From assembly GCF_026410385.1 (NCBI RefSeq), contig NZ_JAPMLT010000009.1:113371-177370 (forward strand): a stretch of DNA of 64,000 bases, written 5' to 3'. Position 1 is the first letter of the stretch; every line of letters starts with the position of its first letter. The notes under the pieces were generated by a model, which saw only the letters and a program-made list of their open reading frames with translations, made no database searches and had not been told where the DNA came from. Both the position numbers and the translations under genes were made by a program. Origin of the DNA: Tumebacillus lacus. Its GTDB lineage: Bacteria > Bacillota > Bacilli > Tumebacillales > Tumebacillaceae. Below are positions 41,575-50,061 of the stretch, piece after piece.

Positions 41575-43224
41575 CTACTTTTCCTCCCCGATCAACAGGC
41601 CGAGTAGCTCAGCCAGATACTTCTCTTCTCTCTCGGCCAGCCCGGCCAACGCCGCCTGTGCCTCGATGATCTCCTGTGCAGCCGCCACTTGGGCGCGCAG
41701 TTCTTCGCCTTGACTCGACTCCTTGGCGCGCACCGCCTCCACCGCTTTCGTGACAAAGCGCATCGCTTCGTGGCGGTACAGCTCTTTCACGGCGGCGGAG
41801 AGGTCTTTGGCAAATTGGTACATATATTCCTCGGACGACAGCCCGCCCTCTTTCACGACGCCCGCGATGAACGCCTCGTCGTAGGACACGGCATATCCGT
41901 CATACACAGCCTTCGCATACGCTTCGTCGCGCACGCCCGCCTCTTCCGGGATTTTGACGAGGAGTTCGCGGATGTGCCAGTCGATGTTGGCCTGCACCTT
42001 GTCGCGCAGATCGGCCGCCAGCGCAGCCAGTCGAGCAGCCCGCTCCTCTTCCGTCTTTTTCGTCGAGCCAAACAAGAAGCCGACCTTAAACCCAGGCTTT
42101 CGGCTCTGCAAATACGCTCCGGCCAGTTCGGTCGTCTGGAATGGCGTGATCTTGGCATTGTCGAGCAACGACTGGATCTCTTTTCGCATCCGCTGCTCCA
42201 GTTCGGCCGGTGCCGCCGCATAGCGGTCGAGCTTCTCCTGCGCCGTGCGGGCTGCCTCCAGCAGGTCCTCCACGTTGTCAGCCGCGTCGATCACCGCCTC
42301 ATAGCGGCGGCGATGCTCGGCGTTTTCCTTCGCCTGCGTCTTGCGATGCTCGTCGATCAGATAGGCGGCCGACGAGACGACGCTTTTGACGAGCAGTTCG
42401 TCTTTCTCGGCAAACAAAGCGCCGATCTTTTCCTGCAACGCTTCGAACATATTTTCCTCATGATCCGGCTCAAACAGCGACGTGAAATACAGGCCGTCCG
42501 GCTCGATCCCCCACGTTGCAAATCCTTCGATCACCGACTCGCGATAGTCGTCAAACGACAGCTCGAAGTCCATATGCTTGTCGATCATGTTGACGACGAG
42601 ATAGACCGGTTTCCCACGGTCCTTCAGCGTCTTCGTAAAGGAGAAATTGAGCTCCGACTGCACGTGGTTGTAGTCCATCACATAGAGCACCACGTCCGCG
42701 AGGTGGAGCGCCGACTCGGTCGCGACTTTGTGCGCGTCGTCGGTCGAGTCGATCCCCGGCGTATCCATCACCGACACGTTCGGCGTCAGCAGGTCGGTCG
42801 GATGCGCGATGTCGATTCGCTCGACGAGATTGCCGTCGGCCGCGTAGTTTTTGATCTTCTCCAGGTCTTTCGCCACATCGAAGTCGATCGTCTCGCCGTT
42901 GGTCAGATAAGCGGTCGCCTTCGACACCTCGCCGCCCCGGATCGCGACGACGTTGGCAGACGTCGGGATCGGCGAAGACGGCAGGATCTCGCTGCCGAGC
43001 AGCGCGTTGATCATCGAAGATTTGCCTGCGGAGAAGTGACCGCAGAAGCCGATGGCAAACTGCCCGCCGTCGAGCTTTTGGATCAACTCCCGCATCTTCG
43101 CCGCGTTCCCGTCATCGCCCGCCCCGTCAAACGTGACGGCGAGCTGGTTCAAACGCTGTTGCAGGTTGTCATGGCGCACCTGCACCTGAATCGTATCTAT
43201 TTGTTCTTTGGTAAGAGTTGTCAT
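41575..43224 (-). CDS. Dynamin-like GTPase, first module
   Basis: A 549-residue GTPase. The G1 loop is FCGHFSAGKSSMINALLG (about 60-77), the G2 region PIPTSANVV, G3 DTPGIDSTD and G4 VNMIDKHMD. A helical stalk follows. Together with the next gene (658 residues) the total, about 1,207, is close to the single-chain DynA of B. subtilis. The start ATG 43222-43224 is chosen because the family N-terminus begins here; its ribosome site (GGGG) is weak. Confidence 0.83.
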   Translation of the reverse strand: MTTLTKEQIDTIQVQVRHDNLQQRLNQLAVTFDGAGDDGNAAKMRELIQKLDGGQFAIGFCGHFSAGKSSMINALLGSEILPSSPIPTSANVVAIRGGEVSKATAYLTNGETIDFDVAKDLEKIKNYAADGNLVERIDIAHPTDLLTPNVSVMDTPGIDSTDDAHKVATESALHLADVVLYVMDYNHVQSELNFSFTKTLKDRGKPVYLVVNMIDKHMDFELSFDDYRESVIEGFATWGIEPDGLYFTSLFEPDHEENMFEALQEKIGALFAEKDELLVKSVVSSAAYLIDEHRKTQAKENAEHRRRYEAVIDAADNVEDLLEAARTAQEKLDRYAAAPAELEQRMRKEIQSLLDNAKITPFQTTELAGAYLQSRKPGFKVGFLFGSTKKTEEERAARLAALAADLRDKVQANIDWHIRELLVKIPEEAGVRDEAYAKAVYDGYAVSYDEAFIAGVVKEGGLSSEEYMYQFAKDLSAAVKELYRHEAMRFVTKAVEAVRAKESSQGEELRAQVAAAQEIIEAQAALAGLAEREEKYLAELLGLLIGEEK

Positions 43225-43408
43225 GTCGGAATACCCCGTTTTCCAGAAATTCATCCTTACAATTTTAGCATTCGCGGGACAAAAAAAACAGACACTCTTA
43301 CAATATGATGTCTGCCCAATTTTGGGTTCATAATGGTTCATTCACAAATCATGGGGCTTTTCTTTCCTTGTGTTCTCCACTATCATAGGAGGACAAGGAG
43401 TGATAGAG

Positions 43409-43903
43409 ATGGCTACGACGAAAGATGTATTGGAATCGGCCAAAGCGGAACTGAACAAAGCAATCCGAGGCGAGATCGACACCGAAGACGTGCCGGAAGC
43501 GGTCGGCCGCAAAAAGCTGGAGCTTGAAGACAAGATCCTGCGCTACTTCCAGAACAAAGAGATCGAGCGCGAACGCAAAGAGGAGAACAAGATCCTCTTT
43601 GAAGAGATCGAAGCATTCTTCCAAGACCTCGAAACGGACGAAGACCTCGTCCTCCAACTCCCGAACGGCGAATACGCCGTGCTCGCCTTGAAAGCATACG
43701 TCAAAGACATCTTTGACAAAGACTCGCTCGCCCAAGAGCTGCTGATCGCCAAAGACGAACTGAAAACCCCGTTCGACTACTCGATCCTCACCTCCCAAGG
43801 CAAGCTCACCCCGGACATGATCTCCAAACACACGCAAACGGAAACGGTCGTCAAAGTGCGCCTCTCCAAGCGCAAGACCAAACCGAAAGCGAAGAAGAAA
43901 TAA
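43409..43903 (+). CDS. Hypothetical charged protein
   Basis: A 164-residue protein not recognised. Residues 1-85 are strongly charged and helical (ELEDKILRYFQNKEIERERK, then EIEAFFQDLET), probably a coiled coil. The middle has LQLPNGEYAVLALKAYVKD, and the C-terminus is a Lys-rich tail (RLSKRKTKPKAKKK) that could bind nucleic acid or membrane. ATG 43409 has AAGGAG eight bases upstream. It is monocistronic and followed by a good terminator, so it is a real gene. Confidence 0.75.
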   Translation: MATTKDVLESAKAELNKAIRGEIDTEDVPEAVGRKKLELEDKILRYFQNKEIERERKEENKILFEEIEAFFQDLETDEDLVLQLPNGEYAVLALKAYVKDIFDKDSLAQELLIAKDELKTPFDYSILTSQGKLTPDMISKHTQTETVVKVRLSKRKTKPKAKKK

Positions 43904-43907
43904 TCAC

Positions 43908-43944
43908 AAAAGACCCCCGGACCTCGATCCGGTGGTCTTTTTTT
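43908..43944 (+). terminator. Terminator of the 43409 gene
   Basis: AAGACC-CCGGA pairs with TCCGG-GGTCTT, then TTTTTTT. Confidence 0.9.
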
Positions 43945-43990
43945 GACTGCGACCCCTGTAATTTAGACACAAATCCTTTAAAAACAAACA

Positions 43991-44019
43991 AAAAGAGACG
44001 CAGGATAGCGCCTCTTTTG
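43991..44019 (-). terminator. Terminator of the siderophore-binding protein gene
   Basis: AAAGAGGCGC...GCGTCTCTTT stem with a T run on the minus strand, just after the convergent 43409 gene. Confidence 0.75.
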
Positions 44020-44048
44020 CATCCAAATATTAACGTGTTGTGCCTGTC

Positions 44049-45026
44049 TTATTTGCCGAGCAGTTTCTTCTCAAGGTCGTCGACCAGCAGGTTCGCCGCT
44101 TTGACACCGCCTGCGGTGTTCCAGATCACGTCATCGACTTTGTAAGACTTGCCCGCTTTGACGACGTTGAGGTTTTGCCACAGTGCGTCGCCGGTCCACT
44201 CTTTTTCCGCTTTGCTCGCATCGCCGTTGCCGGTCTCATAGGTGAAGTAGAACATCACGTCGCCGTCCATATCCGGAATGCGCTCTTTGGTCACATCGTC
44301 AGAGAACTTGTCGAGGTTTTGCTTCTCCGGACGCTTCAGGCCCAGTTCTTTGAAGATGATGCCGGAGAACGTTTGGTTGTAGTAGATGCGGGTCTTGCCC
44401 GGCATGAAGCGAACGACCGAGATCTCGGTGCTCAGCTTGTCGCCTGCGTTCTTTTTGAACTCCGCCACGCGGGTGTCCCAAGCAGCCAGCACTTTGTCGC
44501 CTTCTGCCTTTTTGTTCAGAGCTTCCGAGTAAAACTTAAAGTTGTTTTTCCACTCGCCGCGCAGAGTCTCAGACATGACGGTCGGCGCGATGGCGTTCAG
44601 TTGTTCGTAGACTTTTTCTTGACGCATCTTGTTGCCGATGATCAGGTCCGGCTTGAGAGCGGCGATCGCTTCGAGGTTCGGCTGCGATTCATCGCCGATG
44701 TCCTTAACGCCTTCCATCTCCGACTTGATATGCGGGTACCACGGGTCGCCGGTCCACGACTTGACCGCGCCGACCGGTTTGACACCCATTTCGAGCAGTG
44801 CTTCGGTGCCTTCGTTGGTCAGGATGACCACGCGCTTCGGCTCAGCCGGCACTTTCGTTTCGCCCATCGCATGTTTGATGACGCGATCTTCTTGCTTTTG
44901 CGGTTCAGCAGCCGGAGTTTTTGCTTCCTCACCGGAGCCGCAACCCACCAAACCAACGGTGACAGTCAGAGCCAGAGCCAACAGAGAAACGGCCTTTTTC
45001 ATCGAGCCGTATGTACGATTCAACAT
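44049..45026 (-). CDS. Iron-siderophore-binding lipoprotein
   Basis: A 325-residue periplasmic-type binding protein (class III, FecB/FhuD family) that presents ferric siderophore to the permeases. Lipobox LVGC near residue 28. The fold shows RVVILTNEGTEALLEMGVKPVG and NLEAIAALKPDLIIGN. ATG 45024-45026 has AAAGGGTG; the internal Met 9 lacks a site. It is divergent from the permease genes across a shared region with a perfect Fur box. Its sequence type recalls hydroxamate or citrate-hydroxamate binders; the ligand is unproven. Confidence 0.9.
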   Translation of the reverse strand: MLNRTYGSMKKAVSLLALALTVTVGLVGCGSGEEAKTPAAEPQKQEDRVIKHAMGETKVPAEPKRVVILTNEGTEALLEMGVKPVGAVKSWTGDPWYPHIKSEMEGVKDIGDESQPNLEAIAALKPDLIIGNKMRQEKVYEQLNAIAPTVMSETLRGEWKNNFKFYSEALNKKAEGDKVLAAWDTRVAEFKKNAGDKLSTEISVVRFMPGKTRIYYNQTFSGIIFKELGLKRPEKQNLDKFSDDVTKERIPDMDGDVMFYFTYETGNGDASKAEKEWTGDALWQNLNVVKAGKSYKVDDVIWNTAGGVKAANLLVDDLEKKLLGK

Positions 45027-45050
45027 TTTTGCTACACCCTTTCGCGATGC

Positions 45051-45065
45051 TGATAATGATTATCA
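45051..45065. promoter_or_regulatory. Fur box between divergent siderophore genes
   Basis: TGATAATGATTATCA, a perfect 7-1-7 inverted repeat identical to the Bacillus Fur consensus. It serves both the binding-protein gene and the permease operon. Confidence 0.92.
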
Positions 45066-45094
45066 TTTACATCTCGAATTCTATCCTGCATAAT
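45066..45094 (+). promoter_or_regulatory. Promoter of the siderophore permease operon
   Basis: -35 TTTACA (45066-45071), 17-bp spacer, -10 CATAAT (45089-45094), directly abutting the Fur box. Confidence 0.65.
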
Positions 45095-45147
45095 GGAGAG
45101 TGTCAACCACGATTTTTTAGAACGCAGGGGGAAAAGGAGCTCTTTAG

Positions 45148-46158
45148 ATGAAGGTCTTATTTTCAAATTCATGGTCAAAATCACTCGGTCTGCTGGTCGC
45201 TTTGCTGCTGGTGATCGCCAGCATCCTGTCGAGCATCGTCTTCGGTGTTCTCGATACGACCTGGCAGACCGCCATCGATGCGTATACAAATTTCTCCGGC
45301 ACCAATGAAGAGATCGTCATCCGCGACGTCCGCGTGCCGCGCGCGCTGATCGCCGCTGTCGTCGGGGCCAGCCTCGGCCTCTCCGGGGTGCTGATGCAAG
45401 TCCTGACCCGCAACCCGCTCGCCGATCCCGGCATCTTTGGCATCAACGCGGGCGCGTCGTTCGCCGTCGTGGCAGCGGTCAATCTGTTCTCGATCTCCTC
45501 CCTGACCGCGTTTACGTGGATCGCCTTTGCCGGGGCTGCTCTCAGCGGCGTCGTCGTCTACGTGCTCGGCTCGCTCGGGCGCAACGGTCTGACGCCTGTC
45601 TCGATCACGCTGGCCGGAGCGGCGATCACCGCGCTGTGCTCGTCCTTCACCAACGGCCTGATGCTGCTCAACGAACGCGCGTTGGAAGAAGTCCTGTTCT
45701 GGCTGGCAGGCTCCGTCTCCGGCCGCTCCTTGGAAATGCTCTGGACGGTGCTCCCCTACGCCCTGATCGGCTGGGTCGGAGCGGTCATCCTCGCCCGTCC
45801 CCTGCAAACGCTCCAACTGGGCGAAGACGTCGCCAAAGGACTTGGTCAAAAGACCTGGCTGGTCAAAATCGCCACCGGCGTCGTGATCATCCTGCTCGCC
45901 GGCAGCGCCGTCGCCGTCGCCGGCCCGATCGCCTTCGTCGGTCTGGTCATCCCGCATCTGGTCCGCCCGCTCGTCGGCAACGACCTGCGCTGGACGATGC
46001 TGTTCTCCGCCGCGCTCGGTGCGATCCTGCTGCTGACCGCCGATATCGGGGCCCGCTTCATCGCGGAGCCCAAAGAGATGCCGCTCGGTGTGATGACCGC
46101 GCTGATCGGCACGCCGTTCTTTGTGTATGTCGCACGAAAGGGGATCTCCCGCAAGTGA
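45148..46158 (+). CDS. Siderophore ABC permease 1 (FecCD family)
   Basis: A 336-residue permease with about nine or ten membrane helices. Family motifs include RVPRALIAAVVGASLGLSG, NPLADPGIFGINAGAS and the ATPase-docking GPIAFVGLVIPHLVRPLVG. ATG 45148 has AAAAGGAG. Its stop codon overlaps the GTG of permease 2 (GTGA). Iron-repressed through the adjoining Fur box. Confidence 0.92.
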   Translation: MKVLFSNSWSKSLGLLVALLLVIASILSSIVFGVLDTTWQTAIDAYTNFSGTNEEIVIRDVRVPRALIAAVVGASLGLSGVLMQVLTRNPLADPGIFGINAGASFAVVAAVNLFSISSLTAFTWIAFAGAALSGVVVYVLGSLGRNGLTPVSITLAGAAITALCSSFTNGLMLLNERALEEVLFWLAGSVSGRSLEMLWTVLPYALIGWVGAVILARPLQTLQLGEDVAKGLGQKTWLVKIATGVVIILLAGSAVAVAGPIAFVGLVIPHLVRPLVGNDLRWTMLFSAALGAILLLTADIGARFIAEPKEMPLGVMTALIGTPFFVYVARKGISRK

Positions 46159-47192
46159 AAAAGTACATCACCTATCGTTCCCATAGATGGCCCGTCTCCT
46201 TTCTCCTCGACCGCCGTTCGCTGGCGGTCACGATCCTGCTCGCCATGCTCACCTTCTTTGTCGTCGTGGTCTCCACCGGCATCGGCGAGTTGAAGATCGC
46301 GCCTGTCGACGTGCTGAGATCGTTCTTTGGCGCAGGCGACCCGGCCCATTCGATCATCATCCAAACGTTCCGCCTCCCGCGCATCTTCACCGCCCTCCTC
46401 GTCGGTGCCGCCCTCGGCGTCGCAGGCGCGATCATGCAAGGCATCATCCGCAACCCGCTCGCATCTCCCGACATGGTCGGCGTCACCGGCGGCGCGTCGG
46501 TGGCGGCCGTCGCGTTCATCACCTACGTGCCGACGGCGAGCATCCACTGGCTGCCGGTCGCCGCGTTTGTCGGAGCCGGGCTGATCACGCTGCTGATCTA
46601 CTGGCTCTCCTGGAAAGACGGCGTCACCCCGCTGCGGCTCGTCCTGATCGGCGTCGGCCTTGGAGCCGGACTCAGCGCGCTGACCAACCTGATGATCGTC
46701 CTCTCGCCGATCTACCTGACATCAAAAGCGGTGATCTGGATGACTGGCAGCGTCTACGGGTCCAACTGGACCAACGTCTTCACCCTGCTGCCGTGGCTCG
46801 CCGTCCTGCTGCCGCTGGCCTTCATCATGGCCCGCGACGTCAACGTCCAACAGCTCGGCGACGACATCGCGCACGGCGTCGGCTCGCGCGTTGAGAAGCA
46901 GCGCTTCCTGCTGCTCCTGATCTCCGTCGGCCTCGCAGGCAGCGGCGTCGCCATCGGCGGTGCGATCGGCTTTGTCGGTCTGCTCGCACCGCACATCGCC
47001 CGCCTGCTGGTCGGTCCCGCGTTCGGTGCCCTGCTGCCCGTCACCGCCTGCATCGGCGGCCTGATGGTCCTGCTCGCCGACCTCGTCGCCCGTACCGCGT
47101 TCTCGCCGCTCGACCTGCCCGTCGGCATCTTCACCTCGGCCGTCGGCGCCCCGTTCTTCATCTACCTGCTCTACAAGCAGCGGAAAGCATAG
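46155..47192 (+). CDS. Siderophore ABC permease 2 (FecCD family)
   Basis: A 345-residue permease paralogous to permease 1. It has [36 protein letters not shown] and the coupling loop [20 protein letters not shown]. The start is GTG 46155-46157 overlapping the previous stop. A charged N-terminal extension ([11 protein letters not shown]) precedes the first helix. It forms the heterodimeric channel with permease 1. Confidence 0.92.
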   Translation: MKKYITYRSHRWPVSFLLDRRSLAVTILLAMLTFFVVVVSTGIGELKIAPVDVLRSFFGAGDPAHSIIIQTFRLPRIFTALLVGAALGVAGAIMQGIIRNPLASPDMVGVTGGASVAAVAFITYVPTASIHWLPVAAFVGAGLITLLIYWLSWKDGVTPLRLVLIGVGLGAGLSALTNLMIVLSPIYLTSKAVIWMTGSVYGSNWTNVFTLLPWLAVLLPLAFIMARDVNVQQLGDDIAHGVGSRVEKQRFLLLLISVGLAGSGVAIGGAIGFVGLLAPHIARLLVGPAFGALLPVTACIGGLMVLLADLVARTAFSPLDLPVGIFTSAVGAPFFIYLLYKQRKA

Positions 47193-47220
47193 ATCCCGAG
47201 AGAAGGAGTTGTCCAGCACG

Positions 47221-48024
47221 ATGGAGGCATTGGAAACCAGAGACCTGACGCTGTCCTACGGCGCAGACCCGATCATCGAACATTTGAACCTCACCATCCC
47301 GCAAGGCAAGATCACCGTCTTCCTCGGCAGCAACGGCTGCGGCAAATCGACCCTGTTGCGGTCGATGGCCCGCCTGATGAAGCCGATGGGCGGCAGCATC
47401 CTGCTCGACGGCGAAGCGATTGCCAAACAGTCCACCAAAGAGATCGCCAAACGCCTCGCGATCCTGCCGCAGTCGCCCTCCGCACCGGAAGGGCTCACCG
47501 TCCTGCAACTGGTCAAACAAGGCCGCTACCCGTACCAAAATTGGCTCAAGCAATGGACGGAAGAAGACGAGCGGATGGTCACCACCGCCCTGCAACAGAC
47601 TGGCATGATGGAGTTTGCCGAGCGTCCGGTCGACTCGCTGTCCGGCGGCCAACGCCAACGGGCCTGGATCGCGATGACGCTCGCCCAAGGCACGCCGACC
47701 CTGCTGCTCGACGAGCCGACCACCTATCTCGACGTGACGCACCAGATCGAAGTGCTCGACATCCTGTTCGAACTGAACGCCATCGAGCAGCGCACCATCG
47801 TCATGGTCCTGCACGATCTCAACCTCGCCTGCCGCTACGCCCACCACATCGTCGCCTTGCAAGGCCGCACGATCCGCGCCCAAGGCGCGCCGGAGGAGAT
47901 CATCACCCCGGAGTTGGTGCGCAACGTGTTTGGCCTCGAGAGCCAGATCATTCCCGACCCGATCTTTGGCACGCCGATGTGCATCCCGCACGGCAAAGGA
48001 CGCACCGTCCGCCCCGCTCGGTGA
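47221..48024 (+). CDS. Siderophore ABC ATPase (FecE/FhuC type)
   Basis: A 267-residue ATPase with Walker [13 protein letters not shown], signature [19 protein letters not shown], Walker [12 protein letters not shown] and switch His MVLHDLN. ATG 47221 has AGAAGGAG. It completes the importer with the two permeases and the lipoprotein. The next promoter, for the reductase, also carries a Fur-like site. Confidence 0.93.
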   Translation: MEALETRDLTLSYGADPIIEHLNLTIPQGKITVFLGSNGCGKSTLLRSMARLMKPMGGSILLDGEAIAKQSTKEIAKRLAILPQSPSAPEGLTVLQLVKQGRYPYQNWLKQWTEEDERMVTTALQQTGMMEFAERPVDSLSGGQRQRAWIAMTLAQGTPTLLLDEPTTYLDVTHQIEVLDILFELNAIEQRTIVMVLHDLNLACRYAHHIVALQGRTIRAQGAPEEIITPELVRNVFGLESQIIPDPIFGTPMCIPHGKGRTVRPAR

Positions 48025-48037
48025 AAAAGTTTCTCAA

Positions 48038-48081
48038 TGATAATGAGTTTCATTGACAAGACGAGCCGGAGCGTCTAGACT
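48038..48081 (+). promoter_or_regulatory. Fur-controlled promoter of the reductase gene
   Basis: A perfect -35 TTGACA (48053-48058), 17-bp spacer and -10 TAGACT (48076-48081). Immediately upstream is TGATAATGAGTTTCA (48038-48052), 13 of 15 matches to the Fur consensus. Confidence 0.8.
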
Positions 48082-48170
48082 GGAATTAAGAGAGAAAGGT
48101 TCTCATTTGCATTCATTTACCATGATATAGATCCAGATCCACAGTGGAATTCAGAAAGAGAGGGAGAGAG

Positions 48171-49052
48171 ATGAACGTTTTGCTCGATCGTGAACAAGGG
48201 GGTCAATTGCACATGTTGGAACTGCAACGCCTGTGCGACAAACTGCACGAGCGAGACATGTATCTCCCGCTCTATCTGCAGCACGCGCCTGCGGGCATGG
48301 AGTCGATCCCGGTCGCGACGCTTCTGACCGAGGAAGGCCTGACCGCGATGATCGACCGCGTCGCAGCGCGGCTTGGCACTGACAACCGGATCGCAGCCGC
48401 CTCCCTGTTCCAAAAGCGCTACGCTTCCAAGCTGCTCGCTTCGATCCTCACGCTGATGACCTCGGTGGGCGTGGGACTGCTCGCCGACAGCGACTCGACG
48501 GAGCTCGTGTTGGAAGACGGGCTGCCTGCGGGCATTCTGCTGCGTCAGAGCGACGTGCCGCTGGTCTACACGGAGCGGCTGCTCGCGATCTTCCCGGAGA
48601 TCGACACGACCGGCTGGACGCAGGTCAAAGACACCCGCCAGTTGCGCAAATACGTCTTTGAAGCGATGTTCGAGCACAACATGTTCCAGTTGATCTACCA
48701 CATCACCTCGACCGTCGGCCTCTCGCCGAAGGTCATGTGGGGCAACATCGGCAACTTCTGCGCTTGGCTCTACGACGAAGAGCTGATCGGTCGCCCGCAC
48801 ATGCGCGCCTTTGCGCTGAGCGACCGGCACGCCGTGATGAACTCCATCGGCTACGGCGCGGCCCTGTCCAACACGTACGACATGGTCGCCCTCCCCGAGG
48901 TCGGCGAGGACACCTGCGTGCGCGTCCGTCACACCTGTTGCCTCTGGAATCAGATGCCCGGTCAAGAAAAAAGCTCTTGCGTCACCTGCCCTCGCCTCAC
49001 CCGTGAAGAGCGTGTCGCCCGACTTAAAAACCAAGGCCCCCTGCACAAGTAG
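48171..49052 (+). CDS. FhuF-like ferric siderophore reductase
   Basis: A 293-residue cytoplasmic protein that would release iron by reducing the imported ferric siderophore. The C-terminus carries the FhuF-type [2Fe-2S] cysteines, CC-x12-C-x2-C (HTCCLWNQMPGQEKSSCVTC). The body resembles the IucA/IucC C-terminal or FhuF transporter-like domain. Two starts are plausible: ATG 48171 (GGGAG) or ATG 48213 (AAGGGGG). It has its own Fur-box promoter and completes the iron-uptake cluster. Confidence 0.83.
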   Translation: MNVLLDREQGGQLHMLELQRLCDKLHERDMYLPLYLQHAPAGMESIPVATLLTEEGLTAMIDRVAARLGTDNRIAAASLFQKRYASKLLASILTLMTSVGVGLLADSDSTELVLEDGLPAGILLRQSDVPLVYTERLLAIFPEIDTTGWTQVKDTRQLRKYVFEAMFEHNMFQLIYHITSTVGLSPKVMWGNIGNFCAWLYDEELIGRPHMRAFALSDRHAVMNSIGYGAALSNTYDMVALPEVGEDTCVRVRHTCCLWNQMPGQEKSSCVTCPRLTREERVARLKNQGPLHK

Positions 49053-49066
49053 GGAGCCTTTTTTAT
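49033..49066 (+). terminator. Terminator of the reductase gene
   Basis: AAGGCCCCCT pairs with AGGGAGCCTT (overlapping the stop codon), then TTTTTAT. Confidence 0.85.
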
Positions 49067-49171
49067 TTATTTGAACTGGACGTTGTGTAAACTCGCGTGT
49101 TTTAATTGAGGTTGGACTGTAATACGCTAGATACCAGCAGGCTTTTTATTGTCGAGGAGGAGGAGACTGAT

Positions 49172-50008
49172 TTGAGTCCCATTGAGAACGTATCGGCCTA
49201 CCTGATCCGGGAAAAAGAGCGGGTCGGTGCTGAGATCACCCATAAGATCTTGACCGACCTTCAAGTAGACATCGAAACGCTGGTCCAGGAAGAAATCGAC
49301 CGCAGCACGCACACATTCGGTATCTTGGTCGAACTGATGGGCAAGGCGCTCATCCACCCGACGAGCGAGATCTTTGACGAGGTCGTGAGCTGGAGCTCCG
49401 CCCTGGGCGAGGACGCGGCCAACCGCGGCGAGAAACTGGACGAGACACTGCAGGTGCTCCCGAGCATCCGTTCCGCTTTTATCCGATACATCGGAGACCT
49501 CTCCATCCAACATGACCTGCCGCTGCATGAGGTCCTGACGATCAACGAGCGGATCAACTACACGCTCGACATCGCGATCAATCAGACGGTCAAGGCACAC
49601 GATTATTATAAAGAGAAAAAGATACAAGAAGCGTACGAAGAAGCCACCTCCCTGTCGGCGCCGATCGTCCCGATCCACAAAGGCATTGCGATCCTGCCGT
49701 TGATCGGCTCCATCGACTCCTACCGGGCGGCGCACATCCATAAAAATGTGATCCCGCGCATCTCCGAGTTGCATCTCAATACGTTGATCATCGATCTGTC
49801 CGGCATTCAGGTGATCGACTCCTACGTCACCGACCACCTGTTCAAGATCTACAACGTCCTGCGCTTGATCGGCATCCACGTCGTCCTCACCGGCATCCGC
49901 CCCGAACTGGCCCAAACGGCCGTCGGCATCGGCTTGGACTTCTCCCGCATCGAGGCGTACCTGAACGTGCAACAAGCGTTGAAACGTTTGGCGATCCCGG
50001 CTGTGTAA
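49172..50008 (+). CDS. RsbR-family stressosome protein (STAS domain)
   Basis: A 278-residue protein with an N-terminal non-haem-globin-like helical sensor (1-145) and a C-terminal STAS domain (about 160-275). The STAS core matches RsbRA closely: LPLIGSIDSYRAAHI, LIIDLSGIQVIDSYV, GIRPELAQTAVGIGLDFS. The two RsbT-phosphorylated Thr residues of RsbRA correspond to Ser here (GSIDS, VIDSY), still phosphorylatable. The best start is TTG 49172-49174 behind GAGGAGGAG. No rsbS, rsbT or sigB gene is nearby, so it is an orphan. Confidence 0.85.
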   Translation: MSPIENVSAYLIREKERVGAEITHKILTDLQVDIETLVQEEIDRSTHTFGILVELMGKALIHPTSEIFDEVVSWSSALGEDAANRGEKLDETLQVLPSIRSAFIRYIGDLSIQHDLPLHEVLTINERINYTLDIAINQTVKAHDYYKEKKIQEAYEEATSLSAPIVPIHKGIAILPLIGSIDSYRAAHIHKNVIPRISELHLNTLIIDLSGIQVIDSYVTDHLFKIYNVLRLIGIHVVLTGIRPELAQTAVGIGLDFSRIEAYLNVQQALKRLAIPAV

Positions 50009-50011
50009 ACA

Positions 50012-50048
50012 AAAAAGTGCCGCCCCTCTATGGGGCTGGCACTTTTTC
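50012..50048. terminator. Bidirectional terminator between rsbR-like and SMC genes
   Basis: AAAAAGTGCC...GGCACTTTTT with an inner CCCC/GGGG stem between convergent genes. Confidence 0.95.
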
Positions 50049-50061
50049 TTTTACCTGCTCA

